This document shows positions 1 through 5,862 of a stretch of DNA of 6,287 nt, in pieces. The first letter of the stretch is position 1. Every line of letters starts with the position of its first letter. The notes under the pieces were generated by a model, which made no database searches, was not told where the DNA came from, and was given only the letters and a program-made list of their open reading frames with translations. The position numbers were made by a program, and so were the translations under genes. Origin of the DNA: Candidatus Falkowiibacteriota bacterium (GTDB taxonomy: Bacteria; Patescibacteriota; Patescibacteriia; Patescibacteriales; UBA12465); assembly GCA_903937325.1 (NCBI GenBank), contig CAIZYV010000033.1:1-6287 (forward strand), in the 5' to 3' direction.

Positions 1-2364
1 AAAGATGTCTCTTCGGTAGGGGGAAAAAATGCTTCTTTGGGCGAAATGTACCGTAAGTTGAAATCTCAAGGAATTAATGTACCCAATGGTTTTGCTACGA
101 CGGCCACTGCTTACGATTATTTTTTAACCAGTACGGGATTGAAAGCGAAAATTAAAGAAGTATTAAGTGATTTAGACACGAGCGATATGCGCAATTTAAT
201 GGCGCGCGGCAAGCGGGTAAGAGAAATGATTTTACAAGCTAAACTCCCTGATGATTTAAAAAAAGAAATTGTAGCAGCCTATAAGCGCTTGTCCTTGGAA
301 AATAAAGTAAAATCACTGGATGTAGCTATTCGTTCCAGTGCAACAGCCGAAGATTTACCCGATGCTTCCTTTGCTGGCCAGCAAGAAACATTTTTAAATA
401 TTGTCGGCGAGAAAGCGGTTTTGTTGGCGGTAAAAAAATGTATTGCTTCCTTGTTTACCAACCGAGCAATTTCTTACCGAGTCGATAAAGGTTTTGATCA
501 TTTTTCCATTGCTTTATCAGTTGGCGTACAGAAAATGGTGCGCTCTGACCTCGGTTCTTCCGGTATAATGTTTACTATTGATACCGAATCCGGTTTCCGT
601 AATACCGTCTTAATCAATTCTATTTATGGCTTAGGGGAAAATATCGTGCAAGGCCGAGTTAATCCAGATGAATTTTATGTTTTTAAACCGACTACGGCGA
701 TTATTTCCCGCTCTATTGGAAAAAAAGCAATAAAAATGATTTATAAAAGCGGTGGCCAAGTCTCAGTAAAAAATATCCCTGTGGCCCCCTCTGATCGGCA
801 TAAAGCTTCTATCAGTGATGCACAAGTTAAGCAACTAGCTAAATGGGGAGTAATAATTGAGGAGCATTATGGCCGAGCGATGGATATTGAATGGGCGCTT
901 GATGGCCGTAACCAGCAGCTTTATATCATCCAGGCTCGCCCGGAAACGGTGCAAAGTTTGCGTAATCTTAATGTTATTGAAGAATACCGCCTACAGAAAA
1001 AAGGCAAAGTGCTTATTAGTGGACAGAGTGTCGGCAATAAGATCGGTTTTGGCAAGATTCGCCGGATAATGGATGTTAAACAAATTCATAGTTTTAAACC
1101 AGGTGAGGTGCTGGTTACCGATATGACTGATCCTGACTGGGAACCAATTATGAAAATAGCTTCGGCCATAGTTACTGATAAGGGCGGTCGGACTTGCCAT
1201 GCGGCAATTATTTCCCGCGAACTCGGCATACCTTGCGTCGTCGGGACTAATTCCGCTTCTTCAGTTTTGCCAAACGGCCGCGGTGTTACTGTCAGCTGTG
1301 CAGAGGGAGAGGCTGGCTTTGTTTATGAAGGTAAAATTCCTTTTAAAATATTAAGCACCGATATAAAAGATTTGAAGCGTCCAAAAACAAAAATCATGAT
1401 GAATATTGGTGAGCCGGAAATTGCTTTTGCTCAGTCATTTGTTCCTAATGACGGTGTTGGCTTGGCTCGTTTGGAGTTTATTATTAATAATTACATTAAA
1501 ATACATCCTTTAGCTTTGATTAATTATCCGAATCTACAAGATAAAGAAGCGATTAAGAAGATTGCAGAATTAACAGCCGCTTATCATGACAAAACTCAGT
1601 ATTTTGTTGATCGTCTAGCTCAAGGTGTTGCTATTATTGCTGCCGCTTTTTACCCTAAAGATGTTATTGTCCGTTTGTCTGATTTTAAAACTAACGAATA
1701 TGCTAATCTTATCGGCGGTCGTGAGTTTGAACCTTTAGAATCAAATCCGATGATCGGTTGGCGTGGTGCTAGTCGCTATTATGCTAAGTCTTTCGTACCC
1801 GCTTTTAATTTAGAATGTAAAGCACTTAAGCGCGTGCGCGATGAATATGGCCTGACTAATTTAAAAATCATGGTCCCATTTTGTCGGACGGTGGCAGAGG
1901 GTAAGAAGGTTCAGGAAATAATGTCTAAAAACGGCCTGAAACGGGGAGTTAATGGTTTGCAAATTTACATGATGGCAGAGATTCCGGCTAATATTATTTT
2001 AGCGGATAAATTTTGTGATATTTTTGATGGCTTTTCTATCGGTTCTAATGATTTAACTCAGCTCGTGCTTGGCATTGATCGTGATTCTGGCGGAAGTTTA
2101 AAAGTTGAAGGAACATCTGATGAAAGGAATGAGGCTGTCAAGCTCATGATTAAGAATTTAATTATAGTGGCCAAAAAACGTAAGCGTAAAGTTGGTATTT
2201 GCGGACAGGGCCCTAGTGATTTCCCGGAATTTGCCGAGTTTTTGATGCAGGCGGGGATAGATAGTATTTCTTTAATACCAGATACCGTTATCCCTACTAC
2301 TATTAATTTACGTCAGAAGGAAAGATCTTTGCGCCGTCGAGGATTCTTATCTTTTTTATTTTAA
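1..2364 (+). CDS. ppsA: Phosphoenolpyruvate synthase (pyruvate, water dikinase), 5'-truncated by the window
   Basis: Converts pyruvate, ATP and water to phosphoenolpyruvate, AMP and phosphate, the cytoplasmic entry step from pyruvate into gluconeogenesis. The frame is open from base 1 and begins inside the usual N-terminal motif (VGGKNASLGEM), so the true start lies upstream; the in-frame TTG at 37 falls inside this motif and is not the start. 787 residues are visible against about 790 in E. coli PpsA, so roughly 15-20 are missing. Three domains are seen in order. The ATP-grasp pyruvate/PEP-binding domain covers about residues 1-325, with RSSATAEDLPDASFAGQQ from residue 111 and QARPETV at 311. 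The swivelling phosphohistidine domain has GGRTCHAAIISRELG with catalytic His400. The C-terminal PEP-binding barrel has GVGLARLEF at 485, GSNDLTQLVLGIDRDSG at 681 and GICGQGPSD with catalytic Cys734. All key residues are present, so it should be active. The basic tail after the last conserved block (KERSLRRRGFLSFLF) is specific to this protein. It is transcribed alone here and ends at a strong terminator. Confidence 0.97.
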   Translation, partial: KDVSSVGGKNASLGEMYRKLKSQGINVPNGFATTATAYDYFLTSTGLKAKIKEVLSDLDTSDMRNLMARGKRVREMILQAKLPDDLKKEIVAAYKRLSLENKVKSLDVAIRSSATAEDLPDASFAGQQETFLNIVGEKAVLLAVKKCIASLFTNRAISYRVDKGFDHFSIALSVGVQKMVRSDLGSSGIMFTIDTESGFRNTVLINSIYGLGENIVQGRVNPDEFYVFKPTTAIISRSIGKKAIKMIYKSGGQVSVKNIPVAPSDRHKASISDAQVKQLAKWGVIIEEHYGRAMDIEWALDGRNQQLYIIQARPETVQSLRNLNVIEEYRLQKKGKVLISGQSVGNKIGFGKIRRIMDVKQIHSFKPGEVLVTDMTDPDWEPIMKIASAIVTDKGGRTCHAAIISRELGIPCVVGTNSASSVLPNGRGVTVSCAEGEAGFVYEGKIPFKILSTDIKDLKRPKTKIMMNIGEPEIAFAQSFVPNDGVGLARLEFIINNYIKIHPLALINYPNLQDKEAIKKIAELTAAYHDKTQYFVDRLAQGVAIIAAAFYPKDVIVRLSDFKTNEYANLIGGREFEPLESNPMIGWRGASRYYAKSFVPAFNLECKALKRVRDEYGLTNLKIMVPFCRTVAEGKKVQEIMSKNGLKRGVNGLQIYMMAEIPANIILADKFCDIFDGFSIGSNDLTQLVLGIDRDSGGSLKVEGTSDERNEAVKLMIKNLIIVAKKRKRKVGICGQGPSDFPEFAEFLMQAGIDSISLIPDTVIPTTINLRQKERSLRRRGFLSFLF

Positions 2365-2376
2365 TTCAAGAAAAAC

Positions 2377-2416
2377 AAAAGACCCGTCCCAGCTGCTTAG
2401 CCGGACGGGTCTTTTT
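2377..2416. terminator. Bidirectional intrinsic terminator between ppsA and the 3D-domain gene
   Basis: A perfect inverted repeat: GACCCGTCC (2381-2389) pairs with GGACGGGTC (2403-2411), and flanking A4/T4 tracts extend the stem to 13 bp around a 13-nt loop. On the plus strand the stem is followed by a T-rich run, 12 bases after the ppsA stop codon. On the minus strand it is followed by TTTTGTTTTT, 14 bases after the stop of the convergent gene. One element therefore plausibly ends both transcripts. Confidence 0.93.
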
Positions 2417-2429
2417 CTTTTGAAAATTA

Positions 2430-3047
2430 TTATTTTATTTCTACCACTTCGATTCTGGCAACTTTAACGCCGAATTTACGGGCATCAGTTTTTTCTTTCA
2501 TCCAGATATCAACTCGGTCGCTATAGCGCTTATTCATGCGATCGCGAACAACGAAGATTCGGTCGCCATATAATTCTGGGATTCGTACTTTTGTACCGAA
2601 TTTAAGAAAGTTAGCAGCGATAGTGTCTTCTTGACCGTGGGTACAGACATTAAAACCATTGGCGGTGATGCAAGGAGTGTCGTCAGTTTGAGCCGGATCG
2701 GAGTTATAGGCAGTCATCGTATGCGTACTACTGCTTAATACTTTAATATTTGTTTTAATATCGTCTTGGCTAACCGTCTCTTGTTCAGCGACGGCACTGT
2801 CTGTTTGATTTTTATCCTGAGCGTCAAAAATCAGGGCGGCGACAATCGGGTCGGCAGCGCTTTTGCTGGTCGCGTCCATTTTAATAAACCCCTGGTCTTC
2901 GGCAACTGCTTCAGCGGCCAGGATTGGCGTGAAGAAGAATAAGAATTGGAAGACGCAAGCGATAATCAAACTCAAAACAGTCCGCTGGCGCTTACTAAGA
3001 GGCACTAAGTCGTCACTGACTTTAAATTTTTTCATATAAAGAGTCAT
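2430..3047 (-). CDS. Secreted or membrane-anchored 3D-domain (double-psi beta-barrel) protein, probable cell-wall hydrolase
   Basis: A 205-residue protein. A basic N-terminus (KKFKVSDD...SKRQR) precedes one hydrophobic segment at about residues 24-43, ending PILAAEA, which is either a signal peptide with a long n-region or a membrane anchor. A polar, low-complexity linker follows to about residue 108. The C-terminal domain (about 110-205) resembles the 3D family: MTAYNSDP near its start, ITANGF, an IAANFLKFGTKVRIPELYGDRIF block, then the three aspartates (D169, D177, D180) in VRDRMNKRYSDRVDIW. This fold is shared with MltA/RlpA-like lytic transglycosylases and Firmicute stationary-phase cell-wall proteins; very similar short proteins are common in Patescibacteria. 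Two cysteines (126 and 135) could form a disulfide outside the cell. Start choice: ATG at 3047 has a weak GAG six bases upstream; TTG at 3062 (210 aa) and ATG at 3035 (201 aa) are alternatives. Peptidoglycan cleavage is inferred from the fold, not shown. Confidence 0.85.
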   Translation of the reverse strand: MTLYMKKFKVSDDLVPLSKRQRTVLSLIIACVFQFLFFFTPILAAEAVAEDQGFIKMDATSKSAADPIVAALIFDAQDKNQTDSAVAEQETVSQDDIKTNIKVLSSSTHTMTAYNSDPAQTDDTPCITANGFNVCTHGQEDTIAANFLKFGTKVRIPELYGDRIFVVRDRMNKRYSDRVDIWMKEKTDARKFGVKVARIEVVEIK

Positions 3048-3061
3048 TATTTGCTCAAACA

Positions 3062-3105
3062 AAAAATCCCTACGTTATTAATCACATGGACAAGCAGGGA
3101 TTTTT
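3062..3105 (-). promoter_or_regulatory. Leader hairpin with U-run in the 5' UTR of the 3D-domain gene (possible attenuator)
   Basis: A perfect 10-bp inverted repeat (3062-3071 with 3096-3105), extendable by a G-U and a C-G pair, encloses a loop of about 20-24 nt. Read on the minus strand, the second arm AGGGATTTTTT ends in six T residues just before the coding region, the form of an intrinsic terminator. The predicted transcription start (about 3109) puts the hairpin within a few bases of the mRNA 5' end. It could be an attenuator, an mRNA-stabilising 5' stem, or a translational switch covering the start region. It matches no riboswitch class I recognise. The hairpin is directly visible; its role is inference. 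Confidence 0.55.
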
Positions 3106-3115
3106 GCGACCTAAA

Positions 3116-3144
3116 TTTATATCATATCTTGATTTATTAGTCAA
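3116..3144 (-). promoter_or_regulatory. Sigma-70-type promoter for the 3D-domain gene
   Basis: On the minus strand, TTGACT (3144-3139, 5/6 to consensus) is followed after exactly 17 bp by TATAAA (3121-3116, 5/6). A TG one base before the -10 box makes it an extended -10. Transcription would start near 3109, about 60 nt upstream of the ATG at 3047 and directly before the leader hairpin. Confidence 0.75.
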
Positions 3145-3165
3145 GGGATAACTTGGGGATAAGTT
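3145..3165. repeat. Tandem GGGATAA repeats between two divergent -35 boxes (candidate operator)
   Basis: GGGATAACTT (3145-3154) and GGGATAAGTT (3156-3165) are direct repeats differing at one of ten positions, offset by 11 bp, about one helical turn. They fill almost exactly the 22 bp between the minus-strand -35 box (3139-3144) and the plus-strand -35 box (3167-3172). A protein bound here could control both promoters. On the opposite strand one copy reads TTATCCCCA, one mismatch from the DnaA box TTATCCACA; the other copy is a poorer match. The repeats are plain in the sequence; regulator identity is unknown. Confidence 0.55.
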
Positions 3166-3166
3166 A

Positions 3167-3195
3167 TTGACATATATTTAAAAAAGTGATAATAT
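3167..3195 (+). promoter_or_regulatory. Sigma-70-type promoter for the secreted coiled-coil gene
   Basis: A perfect -35 box TTGACA (3167-3172) is followed by two overlapping -10 options: GATAAT (3188-3193, 5/6, 15-bp spacer) or TAATAT (3190-3195, 4/6, 17-bp spacer). Transcription would begin near 3200-3203 and leave an AT-rich leader of about 70 nt before the ATG at 3274. That leader contains no clear Shine-Dalgarno site and no obvious stable hairpin. Confidence 0.75.
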
Positions 3196-3273
3196 AAAAA
3201 GTTCTGAGTAATGATTATTGAAATATTAGCTTAGAATAAATTAATAGAACATTAACAATAAAAACTTAATAAA

Positions 3274-4116
3274 ATGAAAAAAACACTATTTTTAGCCATT
3301 TTTTTGGCTTTTTTTACGGTAATTTCCGCTCAAACCCGTCAGCAAAAAGAGGCGGTGCGTTTGGTGGAGAAAGAACTCGCCAGCCTGCGCCAGGCCCTTA
3401 ATGATGTTAACAACAACATGAAAGCCGGGACCATCCAGGTTGACACCCTTGCTCTGTGGCAACAAAAAAAGAGCTTGGATGAGGCCGTGGCTTCTAATCG
3501 GCTCTCAATCGAGAAGAGGGCATCTTACTTAAGTCAAAGCGCTAAGTTGGCTGAACGATTGTCGGCTGAAAGGTTGCGGGTTAGCCAGGCAAAAGACAGG
3601 CAAAAGCCAGTCTTGGAAGGATTATCACGGCAGCAAGCAGATTTACGCTTGCGTATTGCTTCCTTGGAGGCACGAAGAACAGAGCTGATTGATTTGCAGC
3701 TTGAAGAAGCTGTGAATCAGGCAGTGCCCAGGGAATTAAAGAAAAATAACACCAAGCGGCGTAAAAATGCTAATGATTTACGCATCGAGGAACTCGGTAT
3801 TCGAAAACTGGCCGCTACACCCGTGATGGCTGATTCCATTAAAGGTTACAAAGGTCTAGTCTGGAATCAGACCCCAAGTACAAAAGTATTATTTAAGCTC
3901 CGATACTTAAATGGCCGTGAGGTTGATAAAGGAACTTTTTTTCTTAAACCGGGAGAAAAAATTGAATGTTATCTTCTTCCTGGTACGTATCTTGGAGAGA
4001 CTGTCGTTGACGGCAAATTATCCGGTACGGCGACGGTTAAATCAGAAATATCTCCGTCATACATTGACGGACAGTACTATCATTTCTTTCTAACAAAAAC
4101 GCTCGATAACCGTTAA
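3274..4116 (+). CDS. Secreted coiled-coil protein with a C-terminal predicted beta domain, function unknown
   Basis: I do not recognise a family. The 280-residue protein starts with a clear signal peptide (KK, then a hydrophobic stretch at 4-17, ending VISAQ; likely cleavage after residue 19). Residues 22-155 are rich in E, K, R, Q, L and A with heptad-like spacing and almost no glycine or proline, so a long helical coiled coil is expected. A basic linker (about 155-170, with KKNNTKRRKNAN) leads to a C-terminal region (about 185-280) rich in aromatic and beta-favouring residues with turns such as LNGREVDKG and LKPGEKIECYLLPGTYLG, suggesting a small beta-sandwich. It has a single cysteine (232). 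Start: the ATG is supported by the signal peptide, although no Shine-Dalgarno site precedes it (AACTTAATAAAATG). It is monocistronic, with its own promoter and terminator, and diverges from the 3D-domain gene. Its first half seems richer in GCC, CTG and CGC codons than its neighbours (by eye). An envelope scaffold or surface protein is plausible, not shown. Confidence 0.85.
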   Translation: MKKTLFLAIFLAFFTVISAQTRQQKEAVRLVEKELASLRQALNDVNNNMKAGTIQVDTLALWQQKKSLDEAVASNRLSIEKRASYLSQSAKLAERLSAERLRVSQAKDRQKPVLEGLSRQQADLRLRIASLEARRTELIDLQLEEAVNQAVPRELKKNNTKRRKNANDLRIEELGIRKLAATPVMADSIKGYKGLVWNQTPSTKVLFKLRYLNGREVDKGTFFLKPGEKIECYLLPGTYLGETVVDGKLSGTATVKSEISPSYIDGQYYHFFLTKTLDNR

Positions 4117-4138
4117 TAACGGCTCAAGCGTATATCAT

Positions 4139-4167
4139 AAAAGGCAGCCTTTCTGAGCTGCCTTTTT
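4139..4167. terminator. Bidirectional intrinsic terminator between the coiled-coil gene and the pilin operon
   Basis: AAAAGGCAGC (4139-4148) pairs perfectly with GCTGCCTTTT (4157-4166) across an 8-nt loop. On the plus strand it is followed by further T-rich sequence (TTTTTCTTATATTTTTTT), 22 bases after the coiled-coil gene's stop. On the minus strand the stem ends in TTTTAT, 21 bases after the stop of the last pilin-like gene. It is stronger in the plus direction but can serve both. Confidence 0.92.
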
Positions 4168-4187
4168 CTTATATTTTTTTGTTATTC

Positions 4188-4625
4188 TTAGTCGCCGTTA
4201 CCCATTGTGCTGTCAGGGGCGCTCGTGTCACCACTAAAAGGCAATTGTTTAAAGACAAAGTAAGTAATTGCGTAAGCGGCTAAGACAATAATTAAACCGA
4301 TAATTGCCTGCTTGATTGTGTCTTTCGATTTTTTAACAGCCTCTTCATTACCGGAAGCGACGAGCCAGCGATAGCCAGCAAAAACTATTAATATCACAAA
4401 AATAATGCCAAGCAGACTGAGAATAATACCGATTATATTCGCTACTAAGTCTCCGACAGACATATCGTTCAAACCGGCAGTTGTTCTCGTCGTCTCTGAG
4501 GCTAAAGAGAGTTCTTTTGTAGCCCCACTGCTTAATAAACCGGCTTGAGCCGTTGTGATAAAACTAAAAAAAGATAGTGATATTACTGAAAAGAGAAGAA
4601 GAGTAGCAATTTTAATTTTTTTCAT
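4188..4625 (-). CDS. T4SS-type pilin-like protein (VirB2/TrbC-like), fifth of five, with hydrophilic C-terminal tail
   Basis: A 145-residue protein and the last gene of the operon. The signal peptide is residues 1-28 (KK-IK start, ending TAQA). Membrane helix 1 spans about 62-84. The cytoplasmic loop follows, with YRWLVASGNEEAVKKSKDTI (85-104), and helix 2 spans about 105-125, with AAYAITYFVF. The layout matches the Patescibacterial T4SS pilin family and, more remotely, VirB2/TrbC conjugative pilins, whose processed subunits build a pilus from the inner membrane. It is the only paralogue with a long polar acidic tail after helix 2 (PFSGDTSAPDSTMGNGD). It begins 11 bp after the preceding stop; the upstream GTTTAAAAAAT has no Shine-Dalgarno site, so it is probably translated in continuity with the operon. 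Family membership is strong; the role in conjugation, secretion or DNA uptake is inferred. Confidence 0.88.
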   Translation of the reverse strand: MKKIKIATLLLFSVISLSFFSFITTAQAGLLSSGATKELSLASETTRTTAGLNDMSVGDLVANIIGIILSLLGIIFVILIVFAGYRWLVASGNEEAVKKSKDTIKQAIIGLIIVLAAYAITYFVFKQLPFSGDTSAPDSTMGNGD

Positions 4626-4636
4626 ATTTTTTAAAC

Positions 4637-5029
4637 TTAAGCGATCAATCTGTCAAAGATAAATTTCCAGAGAATCCAGGCCGATAAAGATACAACTAAG
4701 CCAATAATAGCAGCCTTGATTGTTTCGACTGATTTTTTTATTTTTTCTTCACTTCCACCGGCCGTCATCCAGCCGTAACCGGCAATAATCATTAGAACAA
4801 TAAAGGTTAGGCCGGTAAAACCGATAAAAGCGCCAACAATTGTTCCTACTATTTTTGGAGTAGAGGCTGCTTCAGGGCTGGTGTTATAACTTAAGTCAGC
4901 TACTCTTTTTAGCCGTCCAAGCATGGAATTATCTGTAGTCTGTTGTGCTCCTCCTTGGGCATTAACGATGCTGATACTAAGGACGAAGAAAAATAATAAA
5001 GATAAAGCGAGTCGGTAGATTTTTTTCAT
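4637..5029 (-). CDS. T4SS-type pilin-like protein, fourth of five
   Basis: A 130-residue protein. The signal peptide is residues 1-24 (MKKIYR start, ending VNA before Q25). A polar mature N-terminus runs to about 58 (QGGAQQTTDNSMLGRLKRVADLSY), helix 1 is about 62-84, the loop is GYGWMTAGGSEEKIKKSVETI, and helix 2 is about 105-125 with SAWILWKFIF. It deviates from its siblings in two ways: the loop has GSEE instead of GNEE or GND, and helix 2 has A-W instead of A-Y. The mature N-terminus lacks the GL-x-NSA motif seen in the first two paralogues. It starts 12 bp after the preceding stop, with no clear Shine-Dalgarno site (AATTCTAAGTTT). Confidence 0.88.
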   Translation of the reverse strand: MKKIYRLALSLLFFFVLSISIVNAQGGAQQTTDNSMLGRLKRVADLSYNTSPEAASTPKIVGTIVGAFIGFTGLTFIVLMIIAGYGWMTAGGSEEKIKKSVETIKAAIIGLVVSLSAWILWKFIFDRLIA

Positions 5030-5041
5030 AAACTTAGAATT

Positions 5042-5461
5042 TTAGGATTTTGTGTTTAATAGTGCTTGTGTCAGTAGTCCAGAAAAGCCAGAGCTGAGCG
5101 CATAAGCGATAAGAATAAGAATTAGCCCGACAATCAAAGACTGAAGGCGTTCTTTAGCTTTTTTTATTTTTTCTTCGTTACCGGCGGCCTGCATCCAATC
5201 ATTACCGGTTAAAAACATCAAAGTAATAAAGATTACGCCTAAAGTACCGAGAGCAATTTTAATTATTAAAGCGATTGTATCTTCTAAGCCTCTTTTTGAG
5301 ATGTCTTTGCTAGTAGTTACTTCGTTTAGGTTATTATTGTATTCTGTTATTTTGTCTTGTTTTAAAAAATTACCCTGAGCTTGAAGCGGTGAAAAGATTG
5401 GACTTAAGCTTATTAATAATAAACTGCTAAAAATTAGGATTTTCTGTTTATAATTCTTCAT
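5042..5461 (-). CDS. T4SS-type pilin-like protein, third of five
   Basis: A 139-residue protein. The signal peptide is residues 1-28 (KNYKQK start, ending PLQA before Q29). The mature N-terminus is polar and asparagine-rich (EYNNNLNEVTTSKDISKR), helix 1 is about 62-85, the loop is NDWMQAAGNEEKIKKAKERL, and helix 2 is about 106-123 with LIAYAL, followed by a moderately hydrophobic C-terminus (SGFSGLLTQALLNTKS). The ATG lies one base after the TAG of the preceding gene (TAGTATG), so translational coupling is likely. It has the same two-helix, basic-loop plan as its neighbours but is among the more divergent copies outside the loop. Confidence 0.88.
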   Translation of the reverse strand: MKNYKQKILIFSSLLLISLSPIFSPLQAQGNFLKQDKITEYNNNLNEVTTSKDISKRGLEDTIALIIKIALGTLGVIFITLMFLTGNDWMQAAGNEEKIKKAKERLQSLIVGLILILIAYALSSGFSGLLTQALLNTKS

Positions 5462-5462
5462 A

Positions 5463-5852
5463 CTACTTTAAGGAATTAAACACAAAATAAGTTAGTACAT
5501 AAGCGGCTAGCGTAACAATGAAACCGAGCAGAGCGCTCATAATCGTTCCCATGGCTTTTTTTACTTTTTCCTCATTGCCATGAGCGGTCATATAAGTGAA
5601 GCCGCCATAAATAATCATGCCTAAAAAAACAACACCAAGAAAACTTATAATTATTAATACTATCTTACCAACTGTTAATTCTATACTTAAGTCTCCCGTT
5701 GTTATAAAACCAGCCTTGTCAGCGCTGTTTCCCAGACCGCTTTCTTCTTTAAAATCATAAGCCTGCGCTGAGTTACCGTTCAATAGAAAAATTGGCGCTA
5801 CTAAGAGCACCAATAGAGTAATTTTAAAAGTAATGGCCGAGATAGCTTTCAT
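5463..5852 (-). CDS. T4SS-type pilin-like protein, second of five
   Basis: A 129-residue protein from the ATG at 5852. A longer reading from ATG 5909 (148 aa) is open but would overlap the upstream gene by 47 bp and place 19 non-signal-like residues in front, so 5852 is preferred; it lies 10 bp after the preceding stop. The signal peptide ends SAQA (residues 28-31). The mature N-terminus carries SGLGNSADKAGFITTG, clearly related to the first paralogue. Helix 1 is about 63-84, the loop is TYMTAHGNEEKVKKAMGTI, and helix 2 is about 105-125 with AAYVLTYFVF. The protein ends directly after helix 2 (NSLK) and uses TAG as stop. No Shine-Dalgarno site is visible (CCTCATCAAA before ATG). Confidence 0.87.
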   Translation of the reverse strand: MKAISAITFKITLLVLLVAPIFLLNGNSAQAYDFKEESGLGNSADKAGFITTGDLSIELTVGKIVLIIISFLGVVFLGMIIYGGFTYMTAHGNEEKVKKAMGTIMSALLGFIVTLAAYVLTYFVFNSLK

Positions 5853-5862
5853 TTTGATGAGG

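Noticed and set aside
857..1200. Short open frames in other frames and on the other strand inside ppsA
   Set aside because: They overlap a strongly conserved enzyme, have no ribosome sites and encode no recognisable protein.
3143..3165. Origin of replication suggested by TTATCCCCA-like sequence on the minus strand
   Set aside because: Only one near-match to a DnaA box plus one poor copy, no dnaA or dnaN nearby and no box cluster; a local operator is more likely.
3211..3234. Seven-codon open frame (MIIEILA) in the leader of the coiled-coil gene, a possible regulatory leader peptide
   Set aside because: No convincing ribosome site, no run of regulatory codons and no adjacent attenuator hairpin; likely chance in AT-rich sequence.
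3911..4093. Sixty-codon alternate-frame open frame inside the coiled-coil gene
   Set aside because: It lies wholly within a better supported gene and has no signal, motif or start site of its own.
4100..4130. Inverted repeat CCGTT-AAT-AACGG overlapping the stop of the coiled-coil gene, with outer CGCT/AGCG
   Set aside because: The core is only 5 bp, the outer arms are separated by mismatched bases and no T-run follows; the real terminator is the stem just downstream.
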